Source: Dechloromonas sp. UBA6271 (lineage in GTDB: Bacteria > Pseudomonadota > Gammaproteobacteria > Burkholderiales > Rhodocyclaceae). Taken from it: 64,000 bases of DNA. Where the stretch lies: NCBI GenBank assembly GCA_002440665.1, contig DJUX01000059.1:1-64000 (forward strand). Direction: 5' to 3'. Position numbers and translations under genes: made by a program. The notes under the pieces were generated by a model that saw nothing but the letters and a program-made list of their open reading frames with translations, was not told the DNA's origin and did no database searches. Shown here one piece after another: positions 1 through 12,986 of this stretch (position 1 is its first letter; each line of letters opens with the position of its first letter).

Positions 1-184
1 TAATGGATAATCTGGGTTTATTTCAGAAAGCTGTGGATAACTCTCTGCCGGAAGGGTAGAATCTACTCCTTACACGCGGCCTGCAGGTCGCCTGTCGTTT
101 TTCAATAAAATCCACTGAAACAGATAGTTAATAAAACCGCCAGCGTTGATTTCTTCGACTGCGCGGGGAGGAGTGTTGTTGGCG
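1..184. promoter_or_regulatory. dnaA upstream region, probable part of oriC
   Basis: Non-coding DNA before dnaA. It holds a perfect DnaA box in inverted orientation, TGTGGATAA at 32-40, and an AT-rich stretch at about 100-140 that could carry the dnaA promoter. A strong Shine-Dalgarno (GGGGAGGAG, 165-173) precedes the dnaA ATG. The origin may extend left of the window, so its boundaries cannot be set here. Confidence 0.6.
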
Positions 185-1561
185 ATGGCTGGTTTTTGGG
201 AATCCTGCTTGCAGCGTTTTGAACAGGAATTGCCTGTGCAGCAGTTCAATACCTGGATCAAACCACTGCGCCTGGAAGGGGAAAGTCATCCCCTCGAAGG
301 CTTGCAGCTGATTGCGCCCAACAGCTTCATCATGAAGTGGGTACGCGACCGCTATCTGACGCGCATCGAGGATTACGGCCGCGCCTTTTTCAGCGGCCCG
401 GTCAGCATTGCGCTGATCATCGACGGCGGAAAAGGCGGCAACGGCAGTTCGCGTACCGGCAATACCGAAGCAGCGCCGGCAGCCATCGGCCAGCCCACAG
501 TACCCGTTGCCGAAAAAGCGCGGGGCAAGAACAATACTTACGAGAAGTCGCGCCTCTTCCCGTCCTTCACCTTCGACAATCTGGTCGTCGGCAAGGCCAA
601 CGACCTGGCCCGCGCCGCCGCCGTGCAGGTGGCCAACGACCCCGGTGGCGCCTACAACCCACTGTTCATCTACGGCGGCGCCGGCCTTGGCAAGACACAC
701 CTGATACACGCCATCGGCAACACCATCGCTACCGAGGCACCGGAAAAGATCATCCGCTACGTCCATGCCGAGGATTACTACTCGGACGTCGTGCGTGCCT
801 ATCAGCAAAAATCCTTCGACACTTTCAAGCGCACCTATCGCACACTGGATGTGCTGCTGCTTGACGACGTGCAGTTCTTCAACGGCAAGAACCGCTCGCA
901 GGAAGAATTCTTCTTCCTGTTCAACGCCCTGATCGAAGCGCGCAAGCAGATCATCATTACCTGCGATACCTATCCGAAGGACATCAACGGCCTCGATGAC
1001 CGGCTGGTAACCCGTTTCGACTGGGGCCTGACGGTTCAGATCGAACCGCCCGAGCTGGAAATGCGTGTCGCCATCCTGAAAAAGAAGGCCGAGGCCGAAG
1101 GGCTGCAACTCGACGACGAAGTGGCTTTCTTCATCGCCAAGCACCTGCGTTCAAACGTGCGCGAACTGGAAGGCGCGCTGAAGAAGGTGCTCGCCTATTC
1201 GTCCTTCCACGGCCGCATCATTGCGCTGGATCTGGCGAAGGAAGCGCTCAAGGACCTTATCGGCTCGGTGCGCAACGTTGGCATCGACAATATCCAGAAG
1301 ACCGTCGCCGACTACTACAAGATCAAGGTGGCCGATTTCTTCTCGAAAAAACGGACGCGCGCCATCGCCCGGCCTCGCCAGTTGGCCATGTGGCTGTGCC
1401 GTGAAGTCACTTCGCACAGTTATCCGGAAATTGGTGATGCCTTCGGCGGCCGCGATCACACGACGGTCATTCATGCCGTCAAGACGATCGACTCGCTGCG
1501 CCTCAAGGAAAACGAACTCAATCACGACCTGCATGTACTGCTGCAGGTTCTGAAAGGATGA
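185..1561 (+). CDS. dnaA: Chromosomal replication initiator DnaA
   Basis: DnaA binds DnaA boxes at oriC, oligomerises with ATP and opens the duplex to load DnaB. The 458-residue protein has all four domains: an N-terminal DnaB-contact domain (about 1-85), a short variable linker, an AAA+ core with Walker A GGAGLGKT at 164-171 and Walker B LLLDD at 224-228, and a C-terminal DNA-binding domain with the signature AFGGRDHTTVIHA. An in-frame ATG exists 39 bp upstream, but ATG 185 is preferred: it follows a strong ribosome site (165-173) and gives the family N-terminus MAGFWESCLQRF. Gene order dnaA-dnaN-gyrB supports an origin location. Autoregulation through the nearby DnaA boxes is likely but inferred. 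Confidence 0.97.
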   Translation: MAGFWESCLQRFEQELPVQQFNTWIKPLRLEGESHPLEGLQLIAPNSFIMKWVRDRYLTRIEDYGRAFFSGPVSIALIIDGGKGGNGSSRTGNTEAAPAAIGQPTVPVAEKARGKNNTYEKSRLFPSFTFDNLVVGKANDLARAAAVQVANDPGGAYNPLFIYGGAGLGKTHLIHAIGNTIATEAPEKIIRYVHAEDYYSDVVRAYQQKSFDTFKRTYRTLDVLLLDDVQFFNGKNRSQEEFFFLFNALIEARKQIIITCDTYPKDINGLDDRLVTRFDWGLTVQIEPPELEMRVAILKKKAEAEGLQLDDEVAFFIAKHLRSNVRELEGALKKVLAYSSFHGRIIALDLAKEALKDLIGSVRNVGIDNIQKTVADYYKIKVADFFSKKRTRAIARPRQLAMWLCREVTSHSYPEIGDAFGGRDHTTVIHAVKTIDSLRLKENELNHDLHVLLQVLKG

Positions 1562-1771
1562 AAGCTGTTGATAACCCTGTGCGGATGCTGTCAGCCGATT
1601 GTGGGGCAACAGGGGATTTCCGCTTTGTGGGAAAATTGTCCGGAATTCGTCCACAGGCAATCCAGAGCTTTCTTCAGAGCCAAAAAACAGAATTAACTAT
1701 CTGAAAATAAGTGATTTATTGTTCTTATCAACAGAATTGTTCCCGATATAGTTAACTTAGGAATTTAACTT
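1562..1771. other. dnaA-dnaN intergenic region, candidate oriC core
   Basis: This 210-bp gap has two copies of the DnaA-box variant TTATCAACA in opposite orientation, at 1566-1574 (as TGTTGATAA) and 1725-1733. The last 90 bases (about 1680-1770) are clearly AT-rich compared with the GC-rich neighbourhood, as expected for a DNA unwinding element. The dnaN promoter must also lie here; a TATAGT at 1747-1752 could be its -10 box, without a convincing -35. Location between dnaA and dnaN is a usual place for a bacterial origin. Assignment as oriC is inference. Confidence 0.55.
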
Positions 1772-5408
<3,637 letters not shown>

Positions 5409-5435
5409 CCGATCTCTGATTGGCTGCACAAAATG

Positions 5436-5467
5436 AAGGCCAGCCCCGACCAGCTGGCCTTATTTAA
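5436..5467 (+). terminator. Intrinsic terminator after gyrB
   Basis: A perfect 9-bp stem, AAGGCCAGC paired with GCTGGCCTT, has an 8-nt loop and runs into ATTTAAT. It lies 27 bp after the gyrB stop and before the HIT gene, so it should end the dnaN-gyrB transcript. Confidence 0.85.
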
Positions 5468-5482
5468 TACAAGTGATTTTTC

Positions 5483-5932
5483 ATGCCAAAATTTGTAGAC
5501 CCTTCACCTCTTGGCCAATGCATTTTTTGTCGCCTTGTTGTCGGAGAAATTCCTGCTGCGCGGGTTTATGAGGATGAGCAGACGCTGGCTTTCATGGATC
5601 TCGGGCAGGTTAATCCGGGACACGTGTTGGTTGCGGTCAAGCGTCATGCTGCAAATCTGCTGGAACTGACGCTGGATGAGGCGGCGGCGGCAATGCGGAC
5701 TGCGCACCGGGTAGCTTGGGCGGTCAAGGAAGCTTTCGATCCACCGGGTATTACGTTGTTACAAGCGAATGGCAAGGAAGGCGATCAAACGGTCTTTCAC
5801 TTTCACATGCACGTTGTGCCACGTCATGCCGATGATGGTATTGCGCTTTCCTGGCCACGCAAGGACCCGCCGCGGGAGCAACTTGAGGCCTACGCAGCCC
5901 AATTGCGTAAGGTACTCGGCCCGGCTGCTTGA
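5483..5932 (+). CDS. HIT family nucleotide hydrolase/transferase
   Basis: Histidine-triad proteins cleave phosphate-linked nucleotide conjugates (AMP-lysine, dinucleoside polyphosphates and similar) with a covalent His-AMP step. The 149-residue protein contains the defining HxHxH motif in HFHMHVVPR near residue 111, an N-terminal CIFCRLVVGEIPAARVYED block typical of the Hit/HinT branch, and FMDLGQVNPGHVLV, which lines the nucleotide pocket. It is followed 12 bp later by dtd, so the two probably share a transcript started after the gyrB terminator. The exact substrate cannot be told from sequence. Confidence 0.9.
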   Translation: MPKFVDPSPLGQCIFCRLVVGEIPAARVYEDEQTLAFMDLGQVNPGHVLVAVKRHAANLLELTLDEAAAAMRTAHRVAWAVKEAFDPPGITLLQANGKEGDQTVFHFHMHVVPRHADDGIALSWPRKDPPREQLEAYAAQLRKVLGPAA

Positions 5933-5944
5933 ACGTAGAGCGTA

Positions 5945-6397
5945 ATGCGGATTGTGCTTCAGCGCGTGAAAGAGGCTTCTGTGACGGTCGACAACGAAAT
6001 CAGCAGGAAAATTGGCCCCGGCCTGCTGGTGTTGGCCGGCTTTGAGGAGAGCGATACAGAGGCCGATCTCGACTGGATGGCGGGGAAGGTTGTCCGCCTG
6101 CGCGTCTTCGCCGACGCCGATGGTGTGATGAATCGCAGTGTGCAGGAGGCTGGTGGCGAAATTCTGGCGGTGTCGCAATTCACGCTCTATGCCGCGGTCA
6201 GGAAGGGTAACCGGCCATCGTGGAGCCGGGCGGCGCGGGGTGAGGTGTCGCAGCCGCTGTTCGAGCGTTTTGTCGCCCGGCTGGCCGCCGAACTCGGCAA
6301 GCCGGTGCCGAGCGGGATTTTCGGTGCGGATATGCGCGTCAGTCTGGTCAACGATGGGCCGGTGACGCTGACTATCGATTCGCGCAATCCGGAGTGA
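5945..6397 (+). CDS. dtd: D-aminoacyl-tRNA deacylase
   Basis: Dtd hydrolyses D-amino acids, and glycine, mischarged onto tRNAs. The 150-residue length is standard (E. coli 145). The cross-subunit active site is visible as SQFTLYA near residue 79-85 and the Gly-cisPro segment [11 protein letters not shown] near the C-terminus; KGNRPSW is also conserved. It follows the HIT gene closely and converges on the sirtuin gene, with only three bases between the two stops and no room for a separate terminator. Confidence 0.95.
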   Translation: MRIVLQRVKEASVTVDNEISRKIGPGLLVLAGFEESDTEADLDWMAGKVVRLRVFADADGVMNRSVQEAGGEILAVSQFTLYAAVRKGNRPSWSRAARGEVSQPLFERFVARLAAELGKPVPSGIFGADMRVSLVNDGPVTLTIDSRNPE

Positions 6398-6400
6398 TTT

Positions 6401-7225
6401 TCAGCCGCTCATGGCGGCGAGCAGGGCGGTGATGCCTTGCTGCCCGCCTAAGGCCAGGCCGATGCTGCTTCCGTGGCCGGGGACTTCCGGTTCGCTGGGG
6501 TTGATGCGAACGAGGCCTCCGGGCTGTTGCTCGGAAAAATAGCGCACGGTCGGGATGTGGGTGCCGGCGCCGATTTCGATGCAGACGAGACGGTCGACCG
6601 CAACCAGCCATTCCTGTAACCGCCGGTGCTGCAACTCGGTGCGCCGCTCGACCCAGCCCCAGTCGCCGAACATCAGGATGTTCGGCCGCGCCAGTCCGCC
6701 ACAGGCAGGGCAATGCGGTGGCTCATTGCGCAGGCGGCAGTGGTCGGCGTCGATTTCCGGCTGGAAATCGGTGGCGGGCCAGATGGCGTCGCTGCACCCG
6801 GCCGCACATTGCAGGTGATGGATGGAGCCATGCACTTCGCAGACGCGGTCGGCGGGGAAGCCGGCTTGCTGGAACTGGCCGTCGACGTTGCTGGTGAATA
6901 CCCGGGCGCCATGTTTTTTCCTGGCCGCCAAGTCGAGTAGCATGCCGAAACCGGCGTGCGGTACGGTGCGCCGATAGAGGTCGAGGCGGTGACCGTAAAA
7001 GCCCCAGGCGAGCCGCGGGTCGCGCGCGAAGGCGGCGGGGTTGGCGATCGATTCGAAATGGATGCCGGCCTTGCCCAGGGCCGGATAGACGCGCCAGAAA
7101 CCGCCCGGTCCGCGAAAGTCGGGCAGGCCGGAATCGATGCCCATGCCGGCGCCGGCGGTGATCAGCAGCGCGTCGGCGTCGGCGATCCAGCGCGCGGCGC
7201 GCCGGATTTCGGCGTCGTGGTTCAT
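6401..7225 (-). CDS. Sir2-family NAD-dependent protein deacylase
   Basis: Sirtuins remove acyl groups from lysine using NAD+. The 274-residue protein has the Rossmann NAD motif GAGMGIDSGLPDFRG (25-39), TSNVDG (111-116; the usual form is TQNIDG), the catalytic His132 in VHGS, and two zinc Cys pairs (C140/C144 and C172/C175). The Met and Gly in GAGMGID replace the usual S/A residues, placing it in a divergent bacterial branch. It starts 4 bp after apbE and is last in the gshA-gshB-apbE-sirtuin operon. Whether it deacetylates, desuccinylates or ADP-ribosylates is unknown. A 12-base match to the dispersed repeat core lies inside at 6593-6604. Confidence 0.85.
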   Translation of the reverse strand: MNHDAEIRRAARWIADADALLITAGAGMGIDSGLPDFRGPGGFWRVYPALGKAGIHFESIANPAAFARDPRLAWGFYGHRLDLYRRTVPHAGFGMLLDLAARKKHGARVFTSNVDGQFQQAGFPADRVCEVHGSIHHLQCAAGCSDAIWPATDFQPEIDADHCRLRNEPPHCPACGGLARPNILMFGDWGWVERRTELQHRRLQEWLVAVDRLVCIEIGAGTHIPTVRYFSEQQPGGLVRINPSEPEVPGHGSSIGLALGGQQGITALLAAMSG

Positions 7226-7228
7226 CGC

Positions 7229-8269
7229 CTAATCGACGACGACCATTTCCGGCGCCTTGCCGACGAAGTCCAGCCGCTGGCGCAGGGCATCGGTGACGAA
7301 AATCCGGTTGTCGCGGTCGACGCGCAAAACCAGGCCAATTTCCATTTTTCGCGCCATCTCGCGCCAGCGCTCGGGGCCGGCGATGAAGATCGGCTTGGAG
7401 GCGGCATCGGAGAGGGTGCCGGCTTTGGCACCGGGCGGGATGAGGATGGTGACGGCCTGCGTGTGGTCGGCGGGGTAGCCGTTGCGCGGGTCGAGCAGGT
7501 GGGCGTAGCGCTTGCCATCGACTTCGAAGAAACGCTGGTAGTCGCCGGAGGTGCCGATCGCCTCGCCGTCTTCGAGTTCCACCGTAGCCAATGGCCCGGG
7601 CTGGCGGGGATGCTGGATGCCGACCCGCCACTTGCGCCCTTCCTTGCTGCCGAGTGCCATGACGTTGCCGCCAATGTTGATCAGCGCATTGCGAATGCCC
7701 TGGGCGCGGAGGATGTCGGCGGCACGGTCGAGCGCGACGCCCTTCAGGTAGCCGCCGAAGTCGAGCGCGACGTTGCGGTTGCTGCTGGTGATGGTGTTGC
7801 CGGCAATCGTGATGTTGGCGATCGAGGGCTTTTTGGCGAGCCAGGCCGCGATATTGGCGGCCGGCGGCACCTCGGCCTTGAACTCGTCGGCCTGAAAGCC
7901 CCAGAGCTTGATCAACTGCCCGATGCCGGGGTCGAACAGGTAGTCGCCCTGCTGGCTGAACTGCTTGGCCTCGGCGACGAAGGCGGCGAGTTCCGGGCTG
8001 ACCTGTTGCGGTCGACCGGCCTGGATGGCCAGATTCAGGTCGGTCAGTTCTGACGGTTGCCAGGCGTGATAGGCGCGGTGCAGGCGGTCGAATTCGCGCA
8101 GCACGGCGGCGATCGCCTGGCGCCCCTGTTCCGGCTCGGCGCTGACGACGATGACCTCGACGCGGGTACCGAAGACGTAGGCCTGCTGTTCCTGCAGCGG
8201 GGTGCGGCTACAGCTGGCCAGGAGCAGGGCGAAGAGGGGCGCCAGGACAGCGATCAGGAAACGCTGCAT
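7229..8269 (-). CDS. apbE: FAD:protein FMN transferase ApbE (lipoprotein)
   Basis: ApbE attaches FMN through a phosphoester bond to Thr/Ser of target flavoproteins such as NqrB, NqrC and RnfG, in the periplasm. The 346-residue protein begins with a lipoprotein signal peptide ending LLLASC (lipid Cys20). Family blocks present are YVFGTRVEV, DFGGYLKGVALDRAADIL, NIGGNVMALG and the metal/substrate segment HLLDPRNGYPA, followed by TLSDAASKPIFIAG. The start at 8269 overlaps the end of gshB by 16 bp, showing tight coupling. No Nqr/Rnf genes are in the window. A perfect antisense-orientation copy of the repeat core lies inside at 8002-8016. Confidence 0.9.
   Translation of the reverse strand: MQRFLIAVLAPLFALLLASCSRTPLQEQQAYVFGTRVEVIVVSAEPEQGRQAIAAVLREFDRLHRAYHAWQPSELTDLNLAIQAGRPQQVSPELAAFVAEAKQFSQQGDYLFDPGIGQLIKLWGFQADEFKAEVPPAANIAAWLAKKPSIANITIAGNTITSSNRNVALDFGGYLKGVALDRAADILRAQGIRNALINIGGNVMALGSKEGRKWRVGIQHPRQPGPLATVELEDGEAIGTSGDYQRFFEVDGKRYAHLLDPRNGYPADHTQAVTILIPPGAKAGTLSDAASKPIFIAGPERWREMARKMEIGLVLRVDRDNRIFVTDALRQRLDFVGKAPEMVVVD
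8002..8016 (-). repeat. Dispersed repeat core inside apbE (minus orientation)
   Basis: Exact GTCGACCGCAACAGG on the minus strand, without T-run or hairpin. It encodes GRPQQV in apbE. Confidence 0.45.
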
Positions 8270-9225
8270 GCGTCTTCGATGGCGGTGATGAAGAGCGCCG
8301 CCGCATCGAAACCGGTCTGCTGGCAGATTTCGACCATGCAGGTCGGGCTGGTGACGTTGATTTCGGTGAGGTGGTTGCCGATGACGTCGATGCCGACCAG
8401 CATCAGGCCGCGTTCGAACAGTACGGGAGCGAGCGTTTCGGCGATTTCGCGGTCGCGCGGCGAGAGTTCCTGCGCGACACCGGTGCCGCCGGTGGCGAGG
8501 TTGCCGCGCGTTTCGCCAGCTTTCGGGATGCGCGCCAGGCACCACGGCACGACCTCGCCGGCGATGAGCAGGATGCGTTTGTCGCCAAGCGTGATTTCCG
8601 GCAGGTAACGCTGCGCCATGACCGTGCGCTGGCCTTCGTGGGTGAGCGTTTCGACGATCACGTTGCGGTTCGGGTCGTTGCGATGGACGCGGAAAATCTG
8701 GCTGCCGCCCATGCCGTCGAGCGGCTTGAGGATGATGTCGCGCTGCGCATCGATGAATTGCTGGAGCTGGTCCATGTCGCGGGCGACCAGCGTTTGCGGG
8801 GTGAATTGGTCGAACTCGGCGATCGCCAGCTTTTCCGAGTGGTCGCGCAGGGCGCACGGCCGGTTGAAGACGCGAACCCCCTCGGCCTCGGCGCGTTCGA
8901 GCAGCCAGGTTGCCGTCAGGTACTCGAAATCGAAGGGCGGATCCTTGCGCATGATGACCGCGTCGAAGTCGGTCAGCGGCCGGATTTCGCAGCCGAGTTC
9001 GCGAAACCAGTCGTGGTCGTCCGGGCGCAGCGCGAGTTGCACCGCTTCGCCGAAGACGCCGCCTGACTCGTCAAGTTCCGGCCGGCGCCAGCCGAGGGTC
9101 GCGGCATCGATGGCGAAAACGGCGTGCCCCTGATTTTCGGCGGCGCGCATCATCGCCACCGACGAATCCTTCCAGGCTTTCAGGGTATCGAGCGGGTCGA
9201 GGACGAACGCGAGTTTCAGCGGCAT
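8254..9225 (-). CDS. gshB: Glutathione synthetase
   Basis: Catalyses ATP-dependent addition of glycine to gamma-glutamylcysteine. The 323-residue ATP-grasp enzyme matches the proteobacterial GshB family: MPLKLAFVLDPLDTLKAWKDSS at the start (first 20 residues diagnostic), MRKDPPFDFEY, the ATP-binding DIILKPLDGMGGSQIF loop, and the metal-binding ITEINVTSP-like segment (LTEINVTSPTC) near the end. It begins 8 bp after the gshA stop and overlaps apbE, so the two steps of glutathione synthesis are co-transcribed. Confidence 0.96.
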   Translation of the reverse strand: MPLKLAFVLDPLDTLKAWKDSSVAMMRAAENQGHAVFAIDAATLGWRRPELDESGGVFGEAVQLALRPDDHDWFRELGCEIRPLTDFDAVIMRKDPPFDFEYLTATWLLERAEAEGVRVFNRPCALRDHSEKLAIAEFDQFTPQTLVARDMDQLQQFIDAQRDIILKPLDGMGGSQIFRVHRNDPNRNVIVETLTHEGQRTVMAQRYLPEITLGDKRILLIAGEVVPWCLARIPKAGETRGNLATGGTGVAQELSPRDREIAETLAPVLFERGLMLVGIDVIGNHLTEINVTSPTCMVEICQQTGFDAAALFITAIEDACSVS

Positions 9226-9230
9226 GGTGA

Positions 9231-9262
9231 TTTTTACCCGTTTTCAGGCGTCGACCGCGCCA
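9231..9262 (+). repeat. Dispersed T-hairpin-VDRN repeat, degenerate copy
   Basis: A T5 run, a C/G-rich spacer with TTTT, then GTCGACCGC: the same layout as the best copy at 12315-12349. It spans the gshA stop codon and the gshA-gshB junction. Confidence 0.6.
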
Positions 9263-10520
9263 GCTCGACGGCCGCCGCCAGACAGGCGAGGCGGCCGACG
9301 ACGCCATAGGCGTAGAAGCGGTTGGGCGGCGAATCCGGGTTGCCGCAACGGTAATCGGGCAGGTTGCAGCCGGTGTCGAAGGCCAGCGGCTCGAAGTGCA
9401 TGCCCGGCGCGTTGAGGTTCTCGTCCTTGCCGCGCCCGGTATGGACGCGGTAGAAGCCGCCGACGACGTAGCGGTCGATCATGTAGATCACCGGCTCGGC
9501 GACGGCGTCGTTGAGCGTCTCGAAGGAATGGACGCCTTCTTGGATCAGCACCTCGCTGACTTCCAACCCTTCCTTGACGACGCTCATTTTGTTGCGCTGC
9601 TTGCGGTTGAGCGCGATGACCTCGTCGGCGTCGCGCACCGTCATCACACCCATGCCGTAGGTGCCGGCATCGGCCTTGACGACGACGTAGGGCGTCTCGT
9701 CAATCTCGTATTCCTTGTACTTTTCGCGCACCAAATCGAGCACGGCGGCGACGTTGGCGGCCAGGCATTCCTCACCCTGGCGCTCGTGGAAATTGATGCT
9801 GCGGCAGACCGAAAACGCCGGGTTGATGCGCCACGGGTCGATGCCGATTTCCTTGGCGAAGTTAGTGGCCACTTCGTCGTAGGCGGCGAAGTGATTGGAC
9901 TTGCGGCGCACCGCCCAGCCGGCGTGCAGCGGCGGTAGGACGAACTGCTCGTGCAGGTTCTGCAGGATTTCCGGGATGCCGGCCGAGAGGTCGTTGTTGA
10001 GCAGGATGGCGCAGGGGTCGAAGCCGTCGAGGCCGAGGCGGTACTGGCTGCGCACCAGCGGTTCGAGCAGCAGGCTCTGGCCGTTCGGCAGCTCGATCGG
10101 CGTCGGCTTGGTGATTTCCGGCAGCAGCGAACCGAGGCGGACGTTCAGGCCGGTCTGGCGCAGGATGGCGGCGATCTGCGCGACGTTCTGCAGGTAGAAC
10201 TGGTTGCGCGTGTGGTTTTCCGGGATCAGCAGCAGGTTGCGCGCATCCGGGCAGATTTTTTCGATGGCGACCATCGCCGCATGCACGCAGAGCGGCTGGA
10301 AGGCCGGGTTCAGGTTGTTGAAGCCGCCGGGGAACAGGTTGGTGTCGACCGGCGCCAGCTTGAAGCCGGAATTGCGCAGGTCGCAGGACGAATAGAAGGG
10401 CGGCGAATATTCCTGCCACTGGCCGCGCAGCCAGTGTTCGATCTGCGGGCTGCTTTCCAGGAACTTGCGCTCGAGTTCGAGCAGGGGGCCGGTCAGGGCG
10501 GTGGTGAGGTGGGGAACCAT
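9234..10520 (-). CDS. gshA: Glutamate-cysteine ligase, Acidithiobacillus-type
   Basis: First enzyme of glutathione synthesis, forming gamma-glutamylcysteine. The 428-residue protein is not like the E. coli GshA. It fits the shorter proteobacterial family first recognised in Acidithiobacillus ferrooxidans, with blocks such as SGFKLAPVDTNLFPGGFNNL, YVVVKADAGTYGMGV (an ATP-grasp-like loop) and YMIDRYVVGGFYRVH. It heads the operon, with gshB 8 bp downstream. Its last codons (ARSTPENG) are encoded by a degenerate copy of the dispersed repeat at 9231-9262, so its C-terminus may differ from relatives. Confidence 0.9.
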   Translation of the reverse strand: MVPHLTTALTGPLLELERKFLESSPQIEHWLRGQWQEYSPPFYSSCDLRNSGFKLAPVDTNLFPGGFNNLNPAFQPLCVHAAMVAIEKICPDARNLLLIPENHTRNQFYLQNVAQIAAILRQTGLNVRLGSLLPEITKPTPIELPNGQSLLLEPLVRSQYRLGLDGFDPCAILLNNDLSAGIPEILQNLHEQFVLPPLHAGWAVRRKSNHFAAYDEVATNFAKEIGIDPWRINPAFSVCRSINFHERQGEECLAANVAAVLDLVREKYKEYEIDETPYVVVKADAGTYGMGVMTVRDADEVIALNRKQRNKMSVVKEGLEVSEVLIQEGVHSFETLNDAVAEPVIYMIDRYVVGGFYRVHTGRGKDENLNAPGMHFEPLAFDTGCNLPDYRCGNPDSPPNRFYAYGVVGRLACLAAAVELARSTPENG

Positions 10521-10681
10521 GGGCTGTCTCGGTGCCGTAAAGGCGAGTAATTGTTGTCTGGAATGTTACACCGCAGTGCACAAAAATGGGGCATCGATTC
10601 GCGGTCAACCCGTTGAAAACAGGTAAAATCCGGCCCTTGGTTTTACCGCTTTTTTCAGCTTATTCGCAGATCGGAATCGCC
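10521..10681. other. Divergent intergenic region gshA / ybiT
   Basis: A 161-bp gap that must hold both divergent promoters. TAAAAT at about 10623-10628 is a possible rightward -10 box, but no good -35 was found. No terminator or repeat was recognised. Confidence 0.3.
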
Positions 10682-12304
<1,623 letters not shown>

Positions 12305-12314
12305 GCGCCAGCGG

Positions 12315-12349
12315 TTTTTGCCCGTTTTCGGGCGTCGACCGCAACAGGC
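12315..12349 (+). repeat. Dispersed T-hairpin-VDRN repeat, best copy
   Basis: Five Ts, then an inverted repeat GCCCG-TTTT-CGGGC (12320-12333), then the 15-base core GTCGACCGCAACAGG (12334-12348). Taken as the reference copy of the family. Its 3' end provides the first arm of the ybiT terminator stem. Confidence 0.8.
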
Positions 12350-12377
12350 CGAAGCGCAACGCGTCGTCGGCCTTTTT
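12346..12377 (+). terminator. Intrinsic terminator after ybiT
   Basis: A 7-bp stem AGGCCGA/TCGGCCT with a 14-nt loop, followed by TTTTTATT. The A-rich other strand and the overlapping stop codon of the facing DUF1857 gene suggest it may work for both. Confidence 0.75.
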
Positions 12378-12846
12378 ATTGCGGTGAGCCTTCGGCCACC
12401 AGTGTCCGGATCAGGCGCACGCAATCGACGTCGGACTGGTGATAGGCGGACTTCACGTATTCGATGTAGGCCCGGTCTTCCGAATTCGGGTTGTTGGCCA
12501 GCGTCGTCCGGTAGGCGAAACGCAGGAACAGGAAGCCTGGTTCCGGCTCTTCGATGGTGATGGTCAGGCTGCCGCCGGCGTGCGCTTCGGAAGGGATGAT
12601 GTCGAAGCGTACCCAGTGGGTTTCGACCAGCGTGACGCGGTCCTGGATTGTCGCCGGCCCGAAATCCAGCTCGCGCAGCAGTTCGTTGGCCTGCCGTTCG
12701 AGGATGGTGCACGATTCCAGTCCGGGCAGAAAGGGAACGGGATTTTCGACGCGATGGAGCAGTCCCGCCCATAGCTGGTCGCGGGTCAGCGGCTGGACGA
12801 GCGGGTTTTCCGGGTCGTTGATCTGGATAAGGTGTTCGAAATTCAT
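12376..12846 (-). CDS. DUF1857 (SRPBCC / AtaL-like) protein
   Basis: A 156-residue soluble protein resembling the DUF1857 group of START/SRPBCC-fold proteins, which have a hydrophobic ligand cavity and no established function. Visible features are the start MNFEHLIQINDPENP, LTRDQLWAGLLHRVENPVPFLPGLESC, which is characteristic of the group, and the central beta strands RVTLVETHWVRFDII. Longer in-frame starts up to 12954 are rejected because the family begins at MNFEH. It stands alone, facing ybiT and divergent from rsuA. No catalytic residues can be named. Confidence 0.75.
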   Translation of the reverse strand: MNFEHLIQINDPENPLVQPLTRDQLWAGLLHRVENPVPFLPGLESCTILERQANELLRELDFGPATIQDRVTLVETHWVRFDIIPSEAHAGGSLTITIEEPEPGFLFLRFAYRTTLANNPNSEDRAYIEYVKSAYHQSDVDCVRLIRTLVAEGSPQ

Positions 12847-12863
12847 GGCTGAATTGTATTTCA

Positions 12864-12954
12864 TTGGCAGGCCGCCCATCGCTTTGTCGACTTCGCCTTG
12901 CCGTGCCATTCGCACTGTCAGCGGCTCGTCTTCGCGCCCTGGGCGGCCCGCCAA
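12864..12954. repeat. Imperfect inverted repeat between DUF1857 and rsuA
   Basis: TTGGCAGGCCGCCC at 12864-12877 is mirrored by GGGCGGCCCGCCAA at 12941-12954, 13 of 14 positions pairing, separated by 63 bases. It lies in the 140-bp divergent promoter gap. Could be an operator pair or a long-range hairpin; function unknown. Confidence 0.4.
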
Positions 12955-12986
12955 CGAAATGAATCGGCCGTGTTAGCATTTCCGCC

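Noticed and set aside
128..1144. Long leftward frame opposite dnaA, and similar long antisense frames opposite gyrB, topB, metH and amtB
   Set aside because: Shadow frames caused by high G+C and third-position bias; their products have no recognisable domains and lie opposite well-supported genes.
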